Shown here: piece after piece, positions 1-6,315 of the stretch
Numbering within the stretch: position 1 is the first letter of the stretch
How the letters are laid out: each line of letters opens with the position of its first letter
Source of the DNA: Bacillota bacterium
Lineage (GTDB): Bacteria; Bacillota_E; JAJZYS01; JAILZS01
Length of the DNA stretch: 7,125 bases
Assembly (NCBI GenBank): GCA_021817625.1
Contig: JAKASY010000093.1
Span: 1-7,125, forward strand
Reading direction: 5' to 3'
Made by a program: the position numbers and the translations under genes
Notes under the pieces: model-generated
Database searches by the model: none
What the model was told of the DNA's origin: nothing
The model's input: only the letters and a program-made list of their open reading frames with translations

Positions 1-31
1 CGCCCGGCGGTCCCATCAGCACGATCCGCAC
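1..31 (-). CDS. adk: Adenylate kinase, N-terminal fragment (runs off the window)
   Basis: Only the first ten codons are present. They read MRIVLMGPPG from a GTG start, which matches the N-terminal strand and the opening of the P-loop (GPPGxGKGT) of adenylate kinase. The enzyme is cytosolic and interconverts ATP + AMP with 2 ADP. A strong Shine-Dalgarno sequence (GGGGGAGG) lies five bases before the GTG. The gene follows secY after a 37-base gap with no visible terminator, the usual place for adk at the end of the spc cluster in many bacteria. The rest of the protein, including the lid and AMP-binding region, lies outside the window. The identification therefore rests on this short motif plus synteny. 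Confidence 0.88.
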   Translation of the reverse strand, partial: MRIVLMGPPG

Positions 32-68
32 GCCCGCCTCCCCCTTTCTTCCGTCGTCCGGCACACGC
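32..68 (-). promoter_or_regulatory. secY-adk intergenic spacer with adk ribosome binding site
   Basis: This 37-base gap is the longest in the window. It contains a purine-rich stretch (GAAGAAAGGGGGAGG) that serves as the adk Shine-Dalgarno sequence. I see no inverted repeat followed by a T-run, so no intrinsic terminator. It is too short to hold an obvious separate promoter, although a promoter inside the end of secY cannot be excluded by eye. adk is most simply co-transcribed with secY. Confidence 0.65.
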
Positions 69-1349
69 CTAGGTGCGCAGGAAGCCCGAGTACTGGCGCA
101 TGAGCATCTGGGCCTGAATCTGCTTGAGCGTGTCGAGGCCCACGCCGACGACGATGAGGAGCGAGGTGCCGCCGAAGTACAGGTTCTGCAGGTGGGTGAC
201 GCTGACCACGCCGAGCGGCAGCACCGTGATGACCGCCAGGAAGATGGCACCCACCGTGGTGAGGTGCAGGGCCACGCGCTCGAGGTATTGGGCGGTCGGG
301 CGGCCGGGCCGGAAGCCCGGGATGAAGCCGCCCTGCTTTCGCAGGTTGTCGGCCACGTCGTCCGGCTTGAACACCACGGCCGCGTAGTAGAACGTGAAGG
401 CGAGGACGAGCAGGAACTGGAGCACGAGGTTGGCCCAGCTGCCGAACTGCAGGAAGGTGGCGATGGTCTTCATAATCGGCGTGTTCCAGTACGAGGCCAC
501 CGTGAGCGGCAAGGTGAGGATGGAGATCGCAAAGATCACGGGGATCACGCCGGCCGCGTTGACCTTCATCGGGATGTACGACGTCTGCCCGCCGTACACG
601 CGCCGCCCGACCACGCGCTTGGGATACTGCACGGGCACGCGGCGCTCTCCCTCATTCACGAGCACCACGAAGGCGACGATGGCGATGGCGCCGATGAGCA
701 CGCCCACGGCCGGCACCGGCCCGAGCGAGCCGACCAGGACCAGCTTGACGAGGTTGATGATGCCCTCCGGCAGGCGCGCGATGATGCCCGCCATGATGAG
801 GAGGGAGATGCCGTTGCCGATGCCGTTCTCGTTGATCAGCTCGCCCAGCCACATGAGGAACGTCGCGCCGGCGGTGAGGGTGAGCACCGCCAGGATCTTC
901 TCCCCCACGCCGGGCACGGTGAACGCCCCGCCGCCGGGGGCGATGCGCACGAGCGCCACGAACACGAGGCCCGAGGCCTGCAGAAGGGCGAGGGCCACGG
1001 TGGCGTAGCGCGTCCACTCGGCGATCTTCTTCTGGCCCTCGCTGCCCTCCTTGGACAGATCCTCGAGCCGCGGGATCACCGGCGTGAGCACCTGGAAGAT
1101 GATCGACGCGTTGATGTAGGGCATGATGCCGAGCGCGAACACCGAGAACGCGAAGAACGCGCCGCCCGAGAACAGGTTGAGGAAGCCGAAGATCTCGCCC
1201 GCGCTGAAGGCCTGGCGCACGACGGTGTCGTTGATCCCCGGCACCGGCACGGCGCTGCCGAGGCGGAAGACGGCCAGGACGCCCGCCGTGAACAGGATCT
1301 TCTTGAGGACGTCGCGGGCACCGGTCATCGCGGCCAGCGAGGCGGCCAT
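69..1349 (-). CDS. secY: Protein translocase subunit SecY
   Basis: SecY forms the membrane channel of the SecYEG translocon, through which unfolded proteins are exported or inserted from ribosomes or SecA. The 426-residue product has the usual length and about ten hydrophobic segments. Family landmarks are the N-terminal KKILFTAGVLAVFRLG segment leading to VPVPGIN (residues 16-40), the plug/TM2 region FALGIMPYINASII (71-84), GELINENGIGNGISLLI (169-185), the cytosolic loop NEGERRVPVQYPKR (232-245), GFIPGFRPGRPT (341-352) and the C-terminal RQYSGF. ATG is chosen as the start because it sits five bases after AGAGGTG and overlaps the rplO stop as TGATG. A TTG one codon upstream would lie too close to that Shine-Dalgarno sequence, and an ATG at 1328 is also possible. 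Coupling to rplO translation is likely. Confidence 0.97.
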   Translation of the reverse strand: MAASLAAMTGARDVLKKILFTAGVLAVFRLGSAVPVPGINDTVVRQAFSAGEIFGFLNLFSGGAFFAFSVFALGIMPYINASIIFQVLTPVIPRLEDLSKEGSEGQKKIAEWTRYATVALALLQASGLVFVALVRIAPGGGAFTVPGVGEKILAVLTLTAGATFLMWLGELINENGIGNGISLLIMAGIIARLPEGIINLVKLVLVGSLGPVPAVGVLIGAIAIVAFVVLVNEGERRVPVQYPKRVVGRRVYGGQTSYIPMKVNAAGVIPVIFAISILTLPLTVASYWNTPIMKTIATFLQFGSWANLVLQFLLVLAFTFYYAAVVFKPDDVADNLRKQGGFIPGFRPGRPTAQYLERVALHLTTVGAIFLAVITVLPLGVVSVTHLQNLYFGGTSLLIVVGVGLDTLKQIQAQMLMRQYSGFLRT

Positions 1350-1798
1350 CAAACCACCTCTGCGCTGCCGCCGGCGGCTTCGATGACGCTGCGCGCGCTC
1401 TTCGTGAAGGCGTGGGCCTTGACCGTCAGCTGCGGAACCGTCTGCCCCTCCGCGAGAGCGCCCAGGATCTTCACTTGACCCGCCTCGCTCTTGTGCAGGA
1501 TGCCCTCGCTCACGAGCAGCTCAGGCGTGACGACCGTGCCGGCCTCGAAGCGCGCCAGGGCCTCAAGATTGACCTCCGCGAAGCGGCGGCGCCGAGGTGA
1601 TGTGAAGCCCTGCTTGGGGATGCGCCGCACGAGCGGCATCTGGCCGCCTTCGAAGCCGGGGCGCACGCCGCCGCCGCTGCGCGCCTTCTGGCCCTTGTGG
1701 CCACGCCCCGACGTCTTGCCCAGGCCGCTGCCGATGCCCCGCCCCAGGCGCTTCTTGCGCTGGCGACCGGTCGCGGGATGCAGGTCCGAGAGGTTCAC
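1349..1798 (-). CDS. rplO: 50S ribosomal protein L15 (uL15)
   Basis: L15 is a late-assembling large-subunit protein whose extended N-terminus threads into 23S rRNA. The 149-residue product is of normal length. The N-terminal region (about residues 15-60) has the typical Gly/Lys/Arg-rich signature [20 protein letters not shown] followed by [18 protein letters not shown], and the C-terminal half is the globular domain. It starts with GTG, the first base pairs of which overlap the rpmD stop as GTGA (four bases). It ends with TGA sharing one base with the secY ATG. Both overlaps suggest coupled translation within the rpmD-rplO-secY block. Nothing is anomalous. Confidence 0.97.
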   Translation of the reverse strand: MNLSDLHPATGRQRKKRLGRGIGSGLGKTSGRGHKGQKARSGGGVRPGFEGGQMPLVRRIPKQGFTSPRRRRFAEVNLEALARFEAGTVVTPELLVSEGILHKSEAGQVKILGALAEGQTVPQLTVKAHAFTKSARSVIEAAGGSAEVV

Positions 1799-1983
1799 GC
1801 CTGTTCTCCTTCCTCGCTCACGCGCACCAGATGCCGCACCCGCCGGAGCATGCCGTCGAGGGCGGGGGACGGGGCGTGCAGGCGGGAGCTGCCCAGGCGG
1901 CGCAGGCCGAGCGAGCGCAGCGTCTCGCGATGCACACGCTGCCCGCCGATTGGGCTCTTCACCAGCGTCACGCGCACCTTCAC
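1795..1983 (-). CDS. rpmD: 50S ribosomal protein L30 (uL30)
   Basis: L30 is a small large-subunit protein present in many but not all bacteria. The 62-residue product has the family core [10 protein letters not shown] near the N-terminus, then [13 protein letters not shown] and a C-terminal [12 protein letters not shown] segment. The chosen GTG start has GGGAGGTG about five to seven bases upstream, partly inside the spacer after rpsE. Another GTG two codons later is possible but less well spaced. The gene ends with TGA inside the GTGA overlap with rplO. A few residues after VRV form an acidic tail (SEEGEQA). Position between rpsE and rplO is the standard one. Confidence 0.95.
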   Translation of the reverse strand: MKVRVTLVKSPIGGQRVHRETLRSLGLRRLGSSRLHAPSPALDGMLRRVRHLVRVSEEGEQA

Positions 1984-1995
1984 ACCCTCACCTCC

Positions 1996-2529
1996 CTACA
2001 GGATGGCCTCGACCGTCAGGCCACGGCGCGCCGCAACCTCGTCCGGGCTCTTGAGCTGGCGCAGGGCCTCCATGGTCGCAAGGACGACGTTGTTCGGGTT
2101 CGAGGAGCCGAGGGACTTGGAGACCACGTCCTTGACGCCCGCCAGCTCCAGCACCGCCCGCACGCCGCCGCCCGCGATCACGCCCGTGCCGGCCGGCGCC
2201 GGCTTGACGAGCACCTTGCCCGCGCCGAAGCGCCCGAGGCTCTCGTGCGGGATCGTGGTCTTGCGCAGGGGCACCTTGATCAGGTGCTTCTTGGCCGTGT
2301 CCATGCCCTTCTGGATGGCGTCGGGAATCTCCTGAGCCTTGCCCAGGCCGACGCCCACCCGCCCTTTCTGGTCGCCGACGACGACCACGACGGAGAAGCT
2401 GAAGCGCCGACCGCCCTTGACCACCTTGGCCACGCGGTTGATCGAGACGACCTTCTCCTGGAACTCCTGGTCGCGATCGTCCCGGCCGCGCCGACCGCCC
2501 CGGTCGCCGTCCCGCCTCTGTGGTGGCAT
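1996..2529 (-). CDS. rpsE: 30S ribosomal protein S5 (uS5)
   Basis: S5 sits on the small-subunit body near the mRNA entry site, where it influences decoding fidelity and mRNA unwinding. The 177-residue product has the N-terminal double-stranded RNA-binding fold (about residues 22-88), with [20 protein letters not shown] and [20 protein letters not shown]. The C-terminal domain contains [19 protein letters not shown] (114-132) and [16 protein letters not shown]. The first 20 residues are a low-complexity Arg/Gly/Asp run, a variable extension in this family. The ATG is preceded by an exceptionally strong triple GGGA repeat in a 27-base spacer after rplR. Confidence 0.97.
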   Translation of the reverse strand: MPPQRRDGDRGGRRGRDDRDQEFQEKVVSINRVAKVVKGGRRFSFSVVVVVGDQKGRVGVGLGKAQEIPDAIQKGMDTAKKHLIKVPLRKTTIPHESLGRFGAGKVLVKPAPAGTGVIAGGGVRAVLELAGVKDVVSKSLGSSNPNNVVLATMEALRQLKSPDEVAARRGLTVEAIL

Positions 2530-2534
2530 CTGTT

Positions 2535-2547
2535 CTCCCTCCCTCCC
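2535..2547 (-). promoter_or_regulatory. Triplicated Shine-Dalgarno tract before rpsE
   Basis: On the coding strand this reads GGGAGGGAGGGAG, followed by AACAG and the rpsE ATG. Several registers can pair with the 16S rRNA anti-Shine-Dalgarno sequence. The repeat gives three runs of GGG, one short of the four needed for a classic intramolecular G-quadruplex. Confidence 0.75.
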
Positions 2548-2556
2548 GAAGACCTG

Positions 2557-2925
2557 CTAGAACTCGAGCCCGCCCGCGCGCGCGCCCTCGGCCAGGGCGG
2601 CGACACAGCCGTGGTAGAGGTAGCCCGCGCGGTCGAAGACGACCTTCTCGATGCCCTTCGCCCGGCTGCGGGCGGCGGCCGTCTCACCCACGAGCCGCGC
2701 GGCGTCCTTCGGCGGCATGTCCGCGACCTTGGACCGCACTTCCGCCTCCAGGGTGGAAGCGCTGGCCAGGGTGTGCCCGCTCAGGTCGTCGACAACCTGA
2801 GCGTAGATGTGGCGATTCGAGCGGAACACGACGAGGCGCGGCCGCTCCGGCGTGCCGTGCACGCGGGAGCGCACCCGCCGGTGGCGGGTCGCCCTGGCAC
2901 CGCGGCGATCGAACGGCTTGACCAA
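2557..2925 (-). CDS. rplR: 50S ribosomal protein L18 (uL18)
   Basis: L18 binds 5S rRNA and, with L5, helps dock it onto the central protuberance. The 122-residue product has the basic N-terminus ([20 protein letters not shown]), then [24 protein letters not shown] and the C-terminal [22 protein letters not shown], all typical. The start is a rare TTG. It is chosen because translation from it gives the expected MVKPFDRR N-terminus (compare MIKKIDRN-type starts in other bacteria), no ATG or GTG is available nearby in frame, and a purine-rich AGAGGGGGGAGAGAG tract lies directly upstream in the 17-base spacer after rplF. It is the only TTG start called in this window. Confidence 0.95.
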   Translation of the reverse strand: MVKPFDRRGARATRHRRVRSRVHGTPERPRLVVFRSNRHIYAQVVDDLSGHTLASASTLEAEVRSKVADMPPKDAARLVGETAAARSRAKGIEKVVFDRAGYLYHGCVAALAEGARAGGLEF

Positions 2926-2942
2926 CTCTCTCCCCCCTCTCG

Positions 2943-3482
2943 CTACTTCTTGCCCGTCTTGCCGACCTTGCGCCGCACGCGCTCGCCGCGGTAGCGCACG
3001 CCCTTGCCCTTGTAGGGCTCGGGCGGGCGCACGCCGCGAATCTTGGCGGCGAACTCGCCCACGCTCTCCTTGTTCGGCCCGCGCACGAGCACCGCCGTGG
3101 GCGCCGGCACCTCGACACTCACGCCCTCGGGCGGCACGAGCTCGACGGGGTGCGAGTAGCCGACCGTGAGCACCAGCTTCTGGCCGCTCTTGGCCGCGCG
3201 GTAGCCCACGCCCTGGAGCTCGAGCGCCTTCTCGAAGCCGTTCGACACGCCCTCCACCATGTTGGCGATGAGGGTGCGCGTGAGGCCGTGCAGGCTCCTC
3301 GCCTGGCGCGAGTCGTCGGGCCGCTCGACCCGCACGACGCTGCCGTCGACGACCACCCGCATGACCGGGCTGAGGTCGCGCTCGAGCGCCCCCCTGGGGC
3401 CCTTCACCGACACATGGCTGCCGTCCAGGCGCACCTCGACGCCCTGAGGCACGTCGATCGGCCTGCGTCCTATGCGCGACAT
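2943..3482 (-). CDS. rplF: 50S ribosomal protein L6 (uL6)
   Basis: L6 lies near the base of the L7/L12 stalk, close to the sarcin-ricin loop and the factor-binding site. The 179-residue product has the two tandem L6 folds. The first begins [17 protein letters not shown] with [10 protein letters not shown], and the second carries [25 protein letters not shown] and the signature [14 protein letters not shown] near the C-terminus, followed by a Lys-rich tail (KVGKTGKK). Length and motifs match the family. The ATG start is nine bases after the rpsH stop, and the Shine-Dalgarno sequence (GGTGAGGG) begins immediately after or inside that stop, so rpsH-rplF coupling is plausible. Confidence 0.97.
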   Translation of the reverse strand: MSRIGRRPIDVPQGVEVRLDGSHVSVKGPRGALERDLSPVMRVVVDGSVVRVERPDDSRQARSLHGLTRTLIANMVEGVSNGFEKALELQGVGYRAAKSGQKLVLTVGYSHPVELVPPEGVSVEVPAPTAVLVRGPNKESVGEFAAKIRGVRPPEPYKGKGVRYRGERVRRKVGKTGKK

Positions 3483-3491
3483 GCCCTCACC

Positions 3492-3896
3492 TCACCACAC
3501 GTACAGGAGGACCTCGCCGCCCAGGCCCCGGCGGCGCGCCTCCCGATCGCTCAGAATGCCTTGCGACGTGGACACCACGGCGACGCCCAGGCCGCCCAGC
3601 ACGCGCGGCACGCCCTCGCGCTTGGCGTACACCCGCAGGCCTGGCCGCGAGATGCGCCGGATGCCGATGATCGCGCGCTCGCGCGCCCGGTCCTTGGAGT
3701 ACTTGAGGTGGATGCGCAGGGTCTGGTGGCCGCGGCCGTCCTCGACGGTCTCGAAGTCCCGGATGTAGCCCTCCTGCCGGAGCACCGCGGCGATCGCCGC
3801 CTTGGGCTTCGACGCGGGCATCTCCACGCGCTCGTGGCGCACGTCCACGGCGTTGCGGATGCGCGTCAGCATGTCCGCGATCGGATCGGTGGTCAT
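3492..3896 (-). CDS. rpsH: 30S ribosomal protein S8 (uS8)
   Basis: S8 is a primary binder of the 16S rRNA central domain. In E. coli it also represses the spc operon by binding its mRNA near the rplE start. The 134-residue product opens with [13 protein letters not shown] and ends with the RNA-binding C-terminal motif [27 protein letters not shown], which includes the highly conserved STSQG loop (about residues 108-113). Length is normal. The ATG is preceded by a GAGGGGGGAC Shine-Dalgarno tract in the 13-base gap after rpsN. I could not recognise an S8-binding mRNA mimic in this window, so autoregulation here is not supported by what I see. Confidence 0.97.
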   Translation of the reverse strand: MTTDPIADMLTRIRNAVDVRHERVEMPASKPKAAIAAVLRQEGYIRDFETVEDGRGHQTLRIHLKYSKDRARERAIIGIRRISRPGLRVYAKREGVPRVLGGLGVAVVSTSQGILSDREARRRGLGGEVLLYVW

Positions 3897-3909
3897 CGGC
3901 GTCCCCCCT

Positions 3910-4095
3910 CTACCAGCTGGCCTTGGTCACGCCCGGGATCTCGCCGCGGTGGGCGAGCGACCGGAAGCAGTGCCGGCACAGCCCGAACCTGCGCATGTAC
4001 GCGCCGCTTCGGCCGCACAGCTTGCAGCGGCTGAGCTGGCGCACCCGGAACTTGGGTGGGCGACTGCTGCGGATGACGAGCGACTTCTTTGCCAC
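3910..4095 (-). CDS. rpsN: 30S ribosomal protein S14, zinc-binding (type Z)
   Basis: S14 is a small-subunit head protein near the A and P sites. This 61-residue product is the short zinc-binding form. Cysteines at residues 24, 27, 40 and 43 form two CxxC pairs (CKLC and CRHC), and RPPKFRVRQ plus the C-terminal [11 protein letters not shown] are diagnostic. The longer zinc-free S14 of many proteobacteria is about 100 residues. The GTG start follows a strong GGAGGAGG Shine-Dalgarno sequence in the 25-base gap after rplE. A zinc-free S14 paralogue used under zinc starvation is common in such genomes but would lie elsewhere. The zinc form points away from most Gammaproteobacteria. Confidence 0.97.
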   Translation of the reverse strand: MAKKSLVIRSSRPPKFRVRQLSRCKLCGRSGAYMRRFGLCRHCFRSLAHRGEIPGVTKASW

Positions 4096-4120
4096 GCCTT
4101 GCCTCCTCCGTCGGTCGAGT

Positions 4121-4654
4121 CTAGTCGCGAAGCGGCACGCCGAGCAGGCGCAGAAACTCGCGCCCCTCCTCGTCGGTGCGGGCCGTGGTCACGATCGTGA
4201 CGTCCATTCCCCGGATCTTCTCTACCTCGTCGTAGTTGATTTCCGGGAAGATAAGCTGCTCTTTCAGGCCGAGGCTGTAGTTGCCCCGCCCGTCGAATCC
4301 CTTGGGCGAGAGGCCGCGGAAGTCGCGCACCCGCGGCAGGGCGAACGTGGTCAGGCGCTCGAGGAAGTCCCACATGCGCCGGCCGCGCAGCGTGACCATC
4401 GCCCCGATCGGCATGCCGGCGCGGATCTTGAACGAGGCCACCGACTTGCGGGCGCGCCGGATCACGCCCTTCTGGCCGGTGATCGTCGACATGTCCTTGA
4501 GCGCGCTGTCCAGGGCGCGCGGGTTCTGGAGCGCGTCGCCCACGCCCATGTTGACAACGATCTTGCTGAGCTTCGGCACCTGCATCGGGTTCGTGTAGCC
4601 GAAGCGCTCCGTCAGCCTCTGGCGCGCCTCGGTCTCATAGCGTTCCTTGAGCAT
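4121..4654 (-). CDS. rplE: 50S ribosomal protein L5 (uL5)
   Basis: L5 binds 5S rRNA with L18 at the central protuberance and contacts P-site tRNA and S13. The 177-residue product has the family N-terminus [14 protein letters not shown], then [37 protein letters not shown] (residues about 63-83), [20 protein letters not shown] and the C-terminal [23 protein letters not shown]. The RGMD-TTA-TDEE pattern is common in Bacillota. The ATG is chosen because GGAGG lies seven bases upstream and this gives the standard N-terminus. An in-frame upstream extension to 4687 would run into rplX and is rejected. The gap to rplX is 13 bases. Confidence 0.97.
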   Translation of the reverse strand: MLKERYETEARQRLTERFGYTNPMQVPKLSKIVVNMGVGDALQNPRALDSALKDMSTITGQKGVIRRARKSVASFKIRAGMPIGAMVTLRGRRMWDFLERLTTFALPRVRDFRGLSPKGFDGRGNYSLGLKEQLIFPEINYDEVEKIRGMDVTIVTTARTDEEGREFLRLLGVPLRD

Positions 4655-4667
4655 CGCGTCCTCCTGC

Positions 4668-4982
4668 CTAGCTGTCGATGGTCGCACTGCAGCGCTTGCA
4701 GGCGCGCACGCGCTCCCCGTCGTCCTCGACCTTCACGGCCACGCGGGTGGGCTTGTGGCAGTGCGGGCAGACGAGCATCAGGTTGGAGGCGTGGACCGGC
4801 GCCTCCTTGGTGATGATCCCGCTCTGCGGGCTTTGCAGGGACGGCTTCTGGTGGCGCTTGACCTTGTTGATGCCATCCACCACCGCCCGACCCTCGGCCG
4901 GCAAGGCGCGGGTCACCTTGCCCCGGAGCCCTCGGTCCTTGCCGCTCAGCACGATCACCGTGTCGCCGCGCCGGATGTGCAT
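4668..4982 (-). CDS. rplX: 50S ribosomal protein L24 (uL24) with zinc ribbon
   Basis: L24 is an assembly-initiating large-subunit protein that lies near the polypeptide exit tunnel. The 104-residue product has the N-terminal KOW motif ([22 protein letters not shown], residues about 2-23), then [14 protein letters not shown] and [16 protein letters not shown]. The C-terminal part carries CPHC (72-75) and CKRC (95-98), a four-cysteine zinc ribbon found in L24 of many but not all bacteria. The ATG is chosen over a TTG at 4997 because the product then begins at the normal L24 N-terminus and GAGGGGG sits about five bases upstream. The TTG would overlap the end of rplN. The gap to rplN is 11 bases. 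Confidence 0.95.
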   Translation of the reverse strand: MHIRRGDTVIVLSGKDRGLRGKVTRALPAEGRAVVDGINKVKRHQKPSLQSPQSGIITKEAPVHASNLMLVCPHCHKPTRVAVKVEDDGERVRACKRCSATIDS

Positions 4983-4993
4983 GGTCGCCCCCC

Positions 4994-5362
4994 TCAAAGG
5001 ACCTCGGGAGCCAGGGAGAGGATGCGCATGAACTCTCGCTCGCGCAGCTCCCTTGCCACCGGTCCGAAGATGCGCGTGCCGCGAGGCTCGTGCTCGTCGC
5101 GCAGGATAACCGCCGCGTTGTCGTCAAAGCGAATGACGGTGCCGTCCGCCCGGCGCACCGGCCGGCGGGTGCGCACGATGACGGCGCGCACGACGTCGCC
5201 CTTCTTGACGACGCCGCCGGGGCTCGCCTCCTTCACCGCGGCCACGATCACGTCGCCCACGCGGCCGTAGCGGCGGAAGGAGCCGCCGAGGACCTGGATG
5301 CACATGATCTCCTTGGCGCCGGTGTTGTCCGCCACGCTGAGGCGGGTCTGGCTCTGGATCAC
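4994..5362 (-). CDS. rplN: 50S ribosomal protein L14 (uL14)
   Basis: L14 sits at the subunit interface, where with L19 it forms bridges to 16S rRNA and is the docking site of the silencing factor RsfS in many bacteria. The 122-residue product is exactly the usual length. It begins [19 protein letters not shown] and contains [18 protein letters not shown] followed by [33 protein letters not shown] and the C-terminal [13 protein letters not shown] with SLAPEVL. The GTG start overlaps the rpsQ stop as GTGA (four bases), suggesting re-initiation by ribosomes that have just finished S17. Nothing unusual is seen in the protein itself. Confidence 0.97.
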   Translation of the reverse strand: MIQSQTRLSVADNTGAKEIMCIQVLGGSFRRYGRVGDVIVAAVKEASPGGVVKKGDVVRAVIVRTRRPVRRADGTVIRFDDNAAVILRDEHEPRGTRIFGPVARELREREFMRILSLAPEVL

Positions 5363-5661
5363 TGGCCGCTTCCCTCCGCCGCGGGCGCCCCACCGGGGCC
5401 GAGGACCTCGAGCACGCGCCAGCGCTTCTCCTTGGACAGGGGCCTCGACTCCACGATGCGCACCCAGTCGCCGGCGCGCGCCCGGTTGTCCGGGTTGTGC
5501 GCCTTGTACTTGTTCGTGCGCCGGATGCGCTTCTTGTACAGCCGGTGCGCGGTGATGCGCTCGACCGCCACGACGACGGTCTTCTCCATCTTGTCGCTGA
5601 CGACGCGCCCGACCATCGTCTTGTGCCGGGGCCTCGTCGCGCTCGCCTCCGCCTGGGCCAC
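5359..5661 (-). CDS. rpsQ: 30S ribosomal protein S17 (uS17)
   Basis: S17 is a primary 16S rRNA binder of the 5' domain with an OB fold. The 100-residue product is longer than the usual 80-90 residues. The core runs from [22 protein letters not shown] (residues about 14-35) through [37 protein letters not shown]. Both ends carry short Ala/Gly/Pro-type extensions ([10 protein letters not shown] at the start and [13 protein letters not shown] at the end). The start is GTG, preceded by GGAAGGGAGGG in a 28-base spacer after rpmC. No closer in-frame start would leave the conserved KTMVG strand intact except by removing the N-terminal extension, so the exact start is slightly uncertain. Confidence 0.95.
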   Translation of the reverse strand: MAQAEASATRPRHKTMVGRVVSDKMEKTVVVAVERITAHRLYKKRIRRTNKYKAHNPDNRARAGDWVRIVESRPLSKEKRWRVLEVLGPGGAPAAEGSGQ

Positions 5662-5689
5662 GTTGGGTCCCTCCCTTCCTTAGCCGCTC

Positions 5690-5890
5690 TCAGCCGGAGA
5701 TGCCCAGCTCGCGCTGCCGCAGGATGGTCTCCACGCGCGCGATGTCGTGGCGCACCTCGCGGATGCGCGAGGGCTTGTCGAGCTGGCCGGTCGCCGCCTG
5801 GAAGCGCAGGCGGAAGAGCTCGGTCTTGAGCCCCTGGAGCCGCTCGCGCAGGCTCTGGTCCTCCTCCTTGCGCAGCTCGCTCGCCGTCAC
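5690..5890 (-). CDS. rpmC: 50S ribosomal protein L29 (uL29)
   Basis: L29 is a two-helix protein at the polypeptide tunnel exit, next to L23, where SRP and trigger factor dock. The 66-residue product begins [18 protein letters not shown], followed by the family signature [17 protein letters not shown] (residues about 21-37) and a second helix [21 protein letters not shown]. The GTG start overlaps the rplP stop as GTGA, so translation is probably coupled to L16. A far upstream in-frame start inside rplP is not credible because that reading would be a shadow of L16. It precedes rpsQ in the standard order. Confidence 0.96.
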   Translation of the reverse strand: MTASELRKEEDQSLRERLQGLKTELFRLRFQAATGQLDKPSRIREVRHDIARVETILRQRELGISG

Positions 5891-6315
5891 AGGGTCGCCC
5901 CCTCCTCCGCCTCGCGCGACACGAAGCGGGTGCGGATCGGCAGCTTGTGGGCGGCGAGGCGCATCGCCTCGGCCGCAACGTCCTCGGGCACGCCGGCCAT
6001 CTCGAACATGATGCGGCCGGGCCGGACCACGGCCACCCAATACTCGGGCGAGCCCTTGCCGGAGCCCATCCGCGTCTCGGCCGGCTTCTTCGTCACCGGC
6101 TTGTCGGGGAAGATGGTGATCCACACCTTGCCGCCGCGGCGGATGTGGCGCGTGATGGCGATTCGGGCAGCCTCGATCTGCCGGTCGGTGATCCACCCCG
6201 GCTCAAGCGCCATGAGCCCGAACTCGCCGTGGGTCACCCGCGTGCCACGGACGGCGCTGCCCTTCATGCGCCCGCGCATCTGCTTTCTGTGCTCGACCCG
6301 ACGTGGCGCCAGCAT
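5887..6315 (-). CDS. rplP: 50S ribosomal protein L16 (uL16)
   Basis: L16 contacts A-site tRNA and organises the peptidyl transferase centre late in assembly. The 142-residue product has the expected N-terminus [19 protein letters not shown], then [44 protein letters not shown] leading into [20 protein letters not shown] (residues about 68-99), and [23 protein letters not shown]. The [16 protein letters not shown] pattern is the common non-proteobacterial form. The ATG shares one base with the rpsC stop (TGATG), which fixes the start and indicates coupling. The in-frame open reading continues upstream to 6573 only because it is a shadow within rpsC. Confidence 0.97.
   Translation of the reverse strand: MLAPRRVEHRKQMRGRMKGSAVRGTRVTHGEFGLMALEPGWITDRQIEAARIAITRHIRRGGKVWITIFPDKPVTKKPAETRMGSGKGSPEYWVAVVRPGRIMFEMAGVPEDVAAEAMRLAAHKLPIRTRFVSREAEEGATL

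Noticed and set aside
32..68. Transcription terminator or promoter between secY and adk
   Set aside because: No stem with a trailing T-run and no -35/-10 pair is visible. The gap is mostly the adk Shine-Dalgarno region.
1350..1352. TTG one codon upstream as the secY start
   Set aside because: It would leave almost no spacing to the AGAGGTG Shine-Dalgarno sequence, whereas the adjacent ATG is well spaced and overlaps the rplO stop in a common TGATG arrangement.
192..1478. Long plus-strand open frame of 428 codons opposite secY
   Set aside because: It is rich in His, Glu, Arg, Ala and Gly with no recognisable domain, and it mirrors the secY and rplO coding strand. Long antisense frames are expected in GC-rich genes with strong third-position GC bias.
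1831..2994. Plus-strand open frame of 387 codons across rpmD, rpsE and rplR
   Set aside because: It spans several certain minus-strand genes and their spacers, has low-complexity composition and no motif. It is a shadow of GC-biased codon use.
4600..4700. Possible S8 autoregulatory mRNA hairpin at the rplX-rplE junction
   Set aside because: E. coli has such a site here, but I could not find a convincing 16S helix 21-like stem in this short, GC-rich junction. A covariance search against relatives would be needed, with conserved paired changes supporting it.
5124..5978. Minus-strand open frame of 284 codons overlapping rplP, rpmC, rpsQ and rplN
   Set aside because: It is in a different frame from all four ribosomal genes and is an Arg/Ala/Pro-rich translation with no family resemblance. 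The ribosomal readings are certain.
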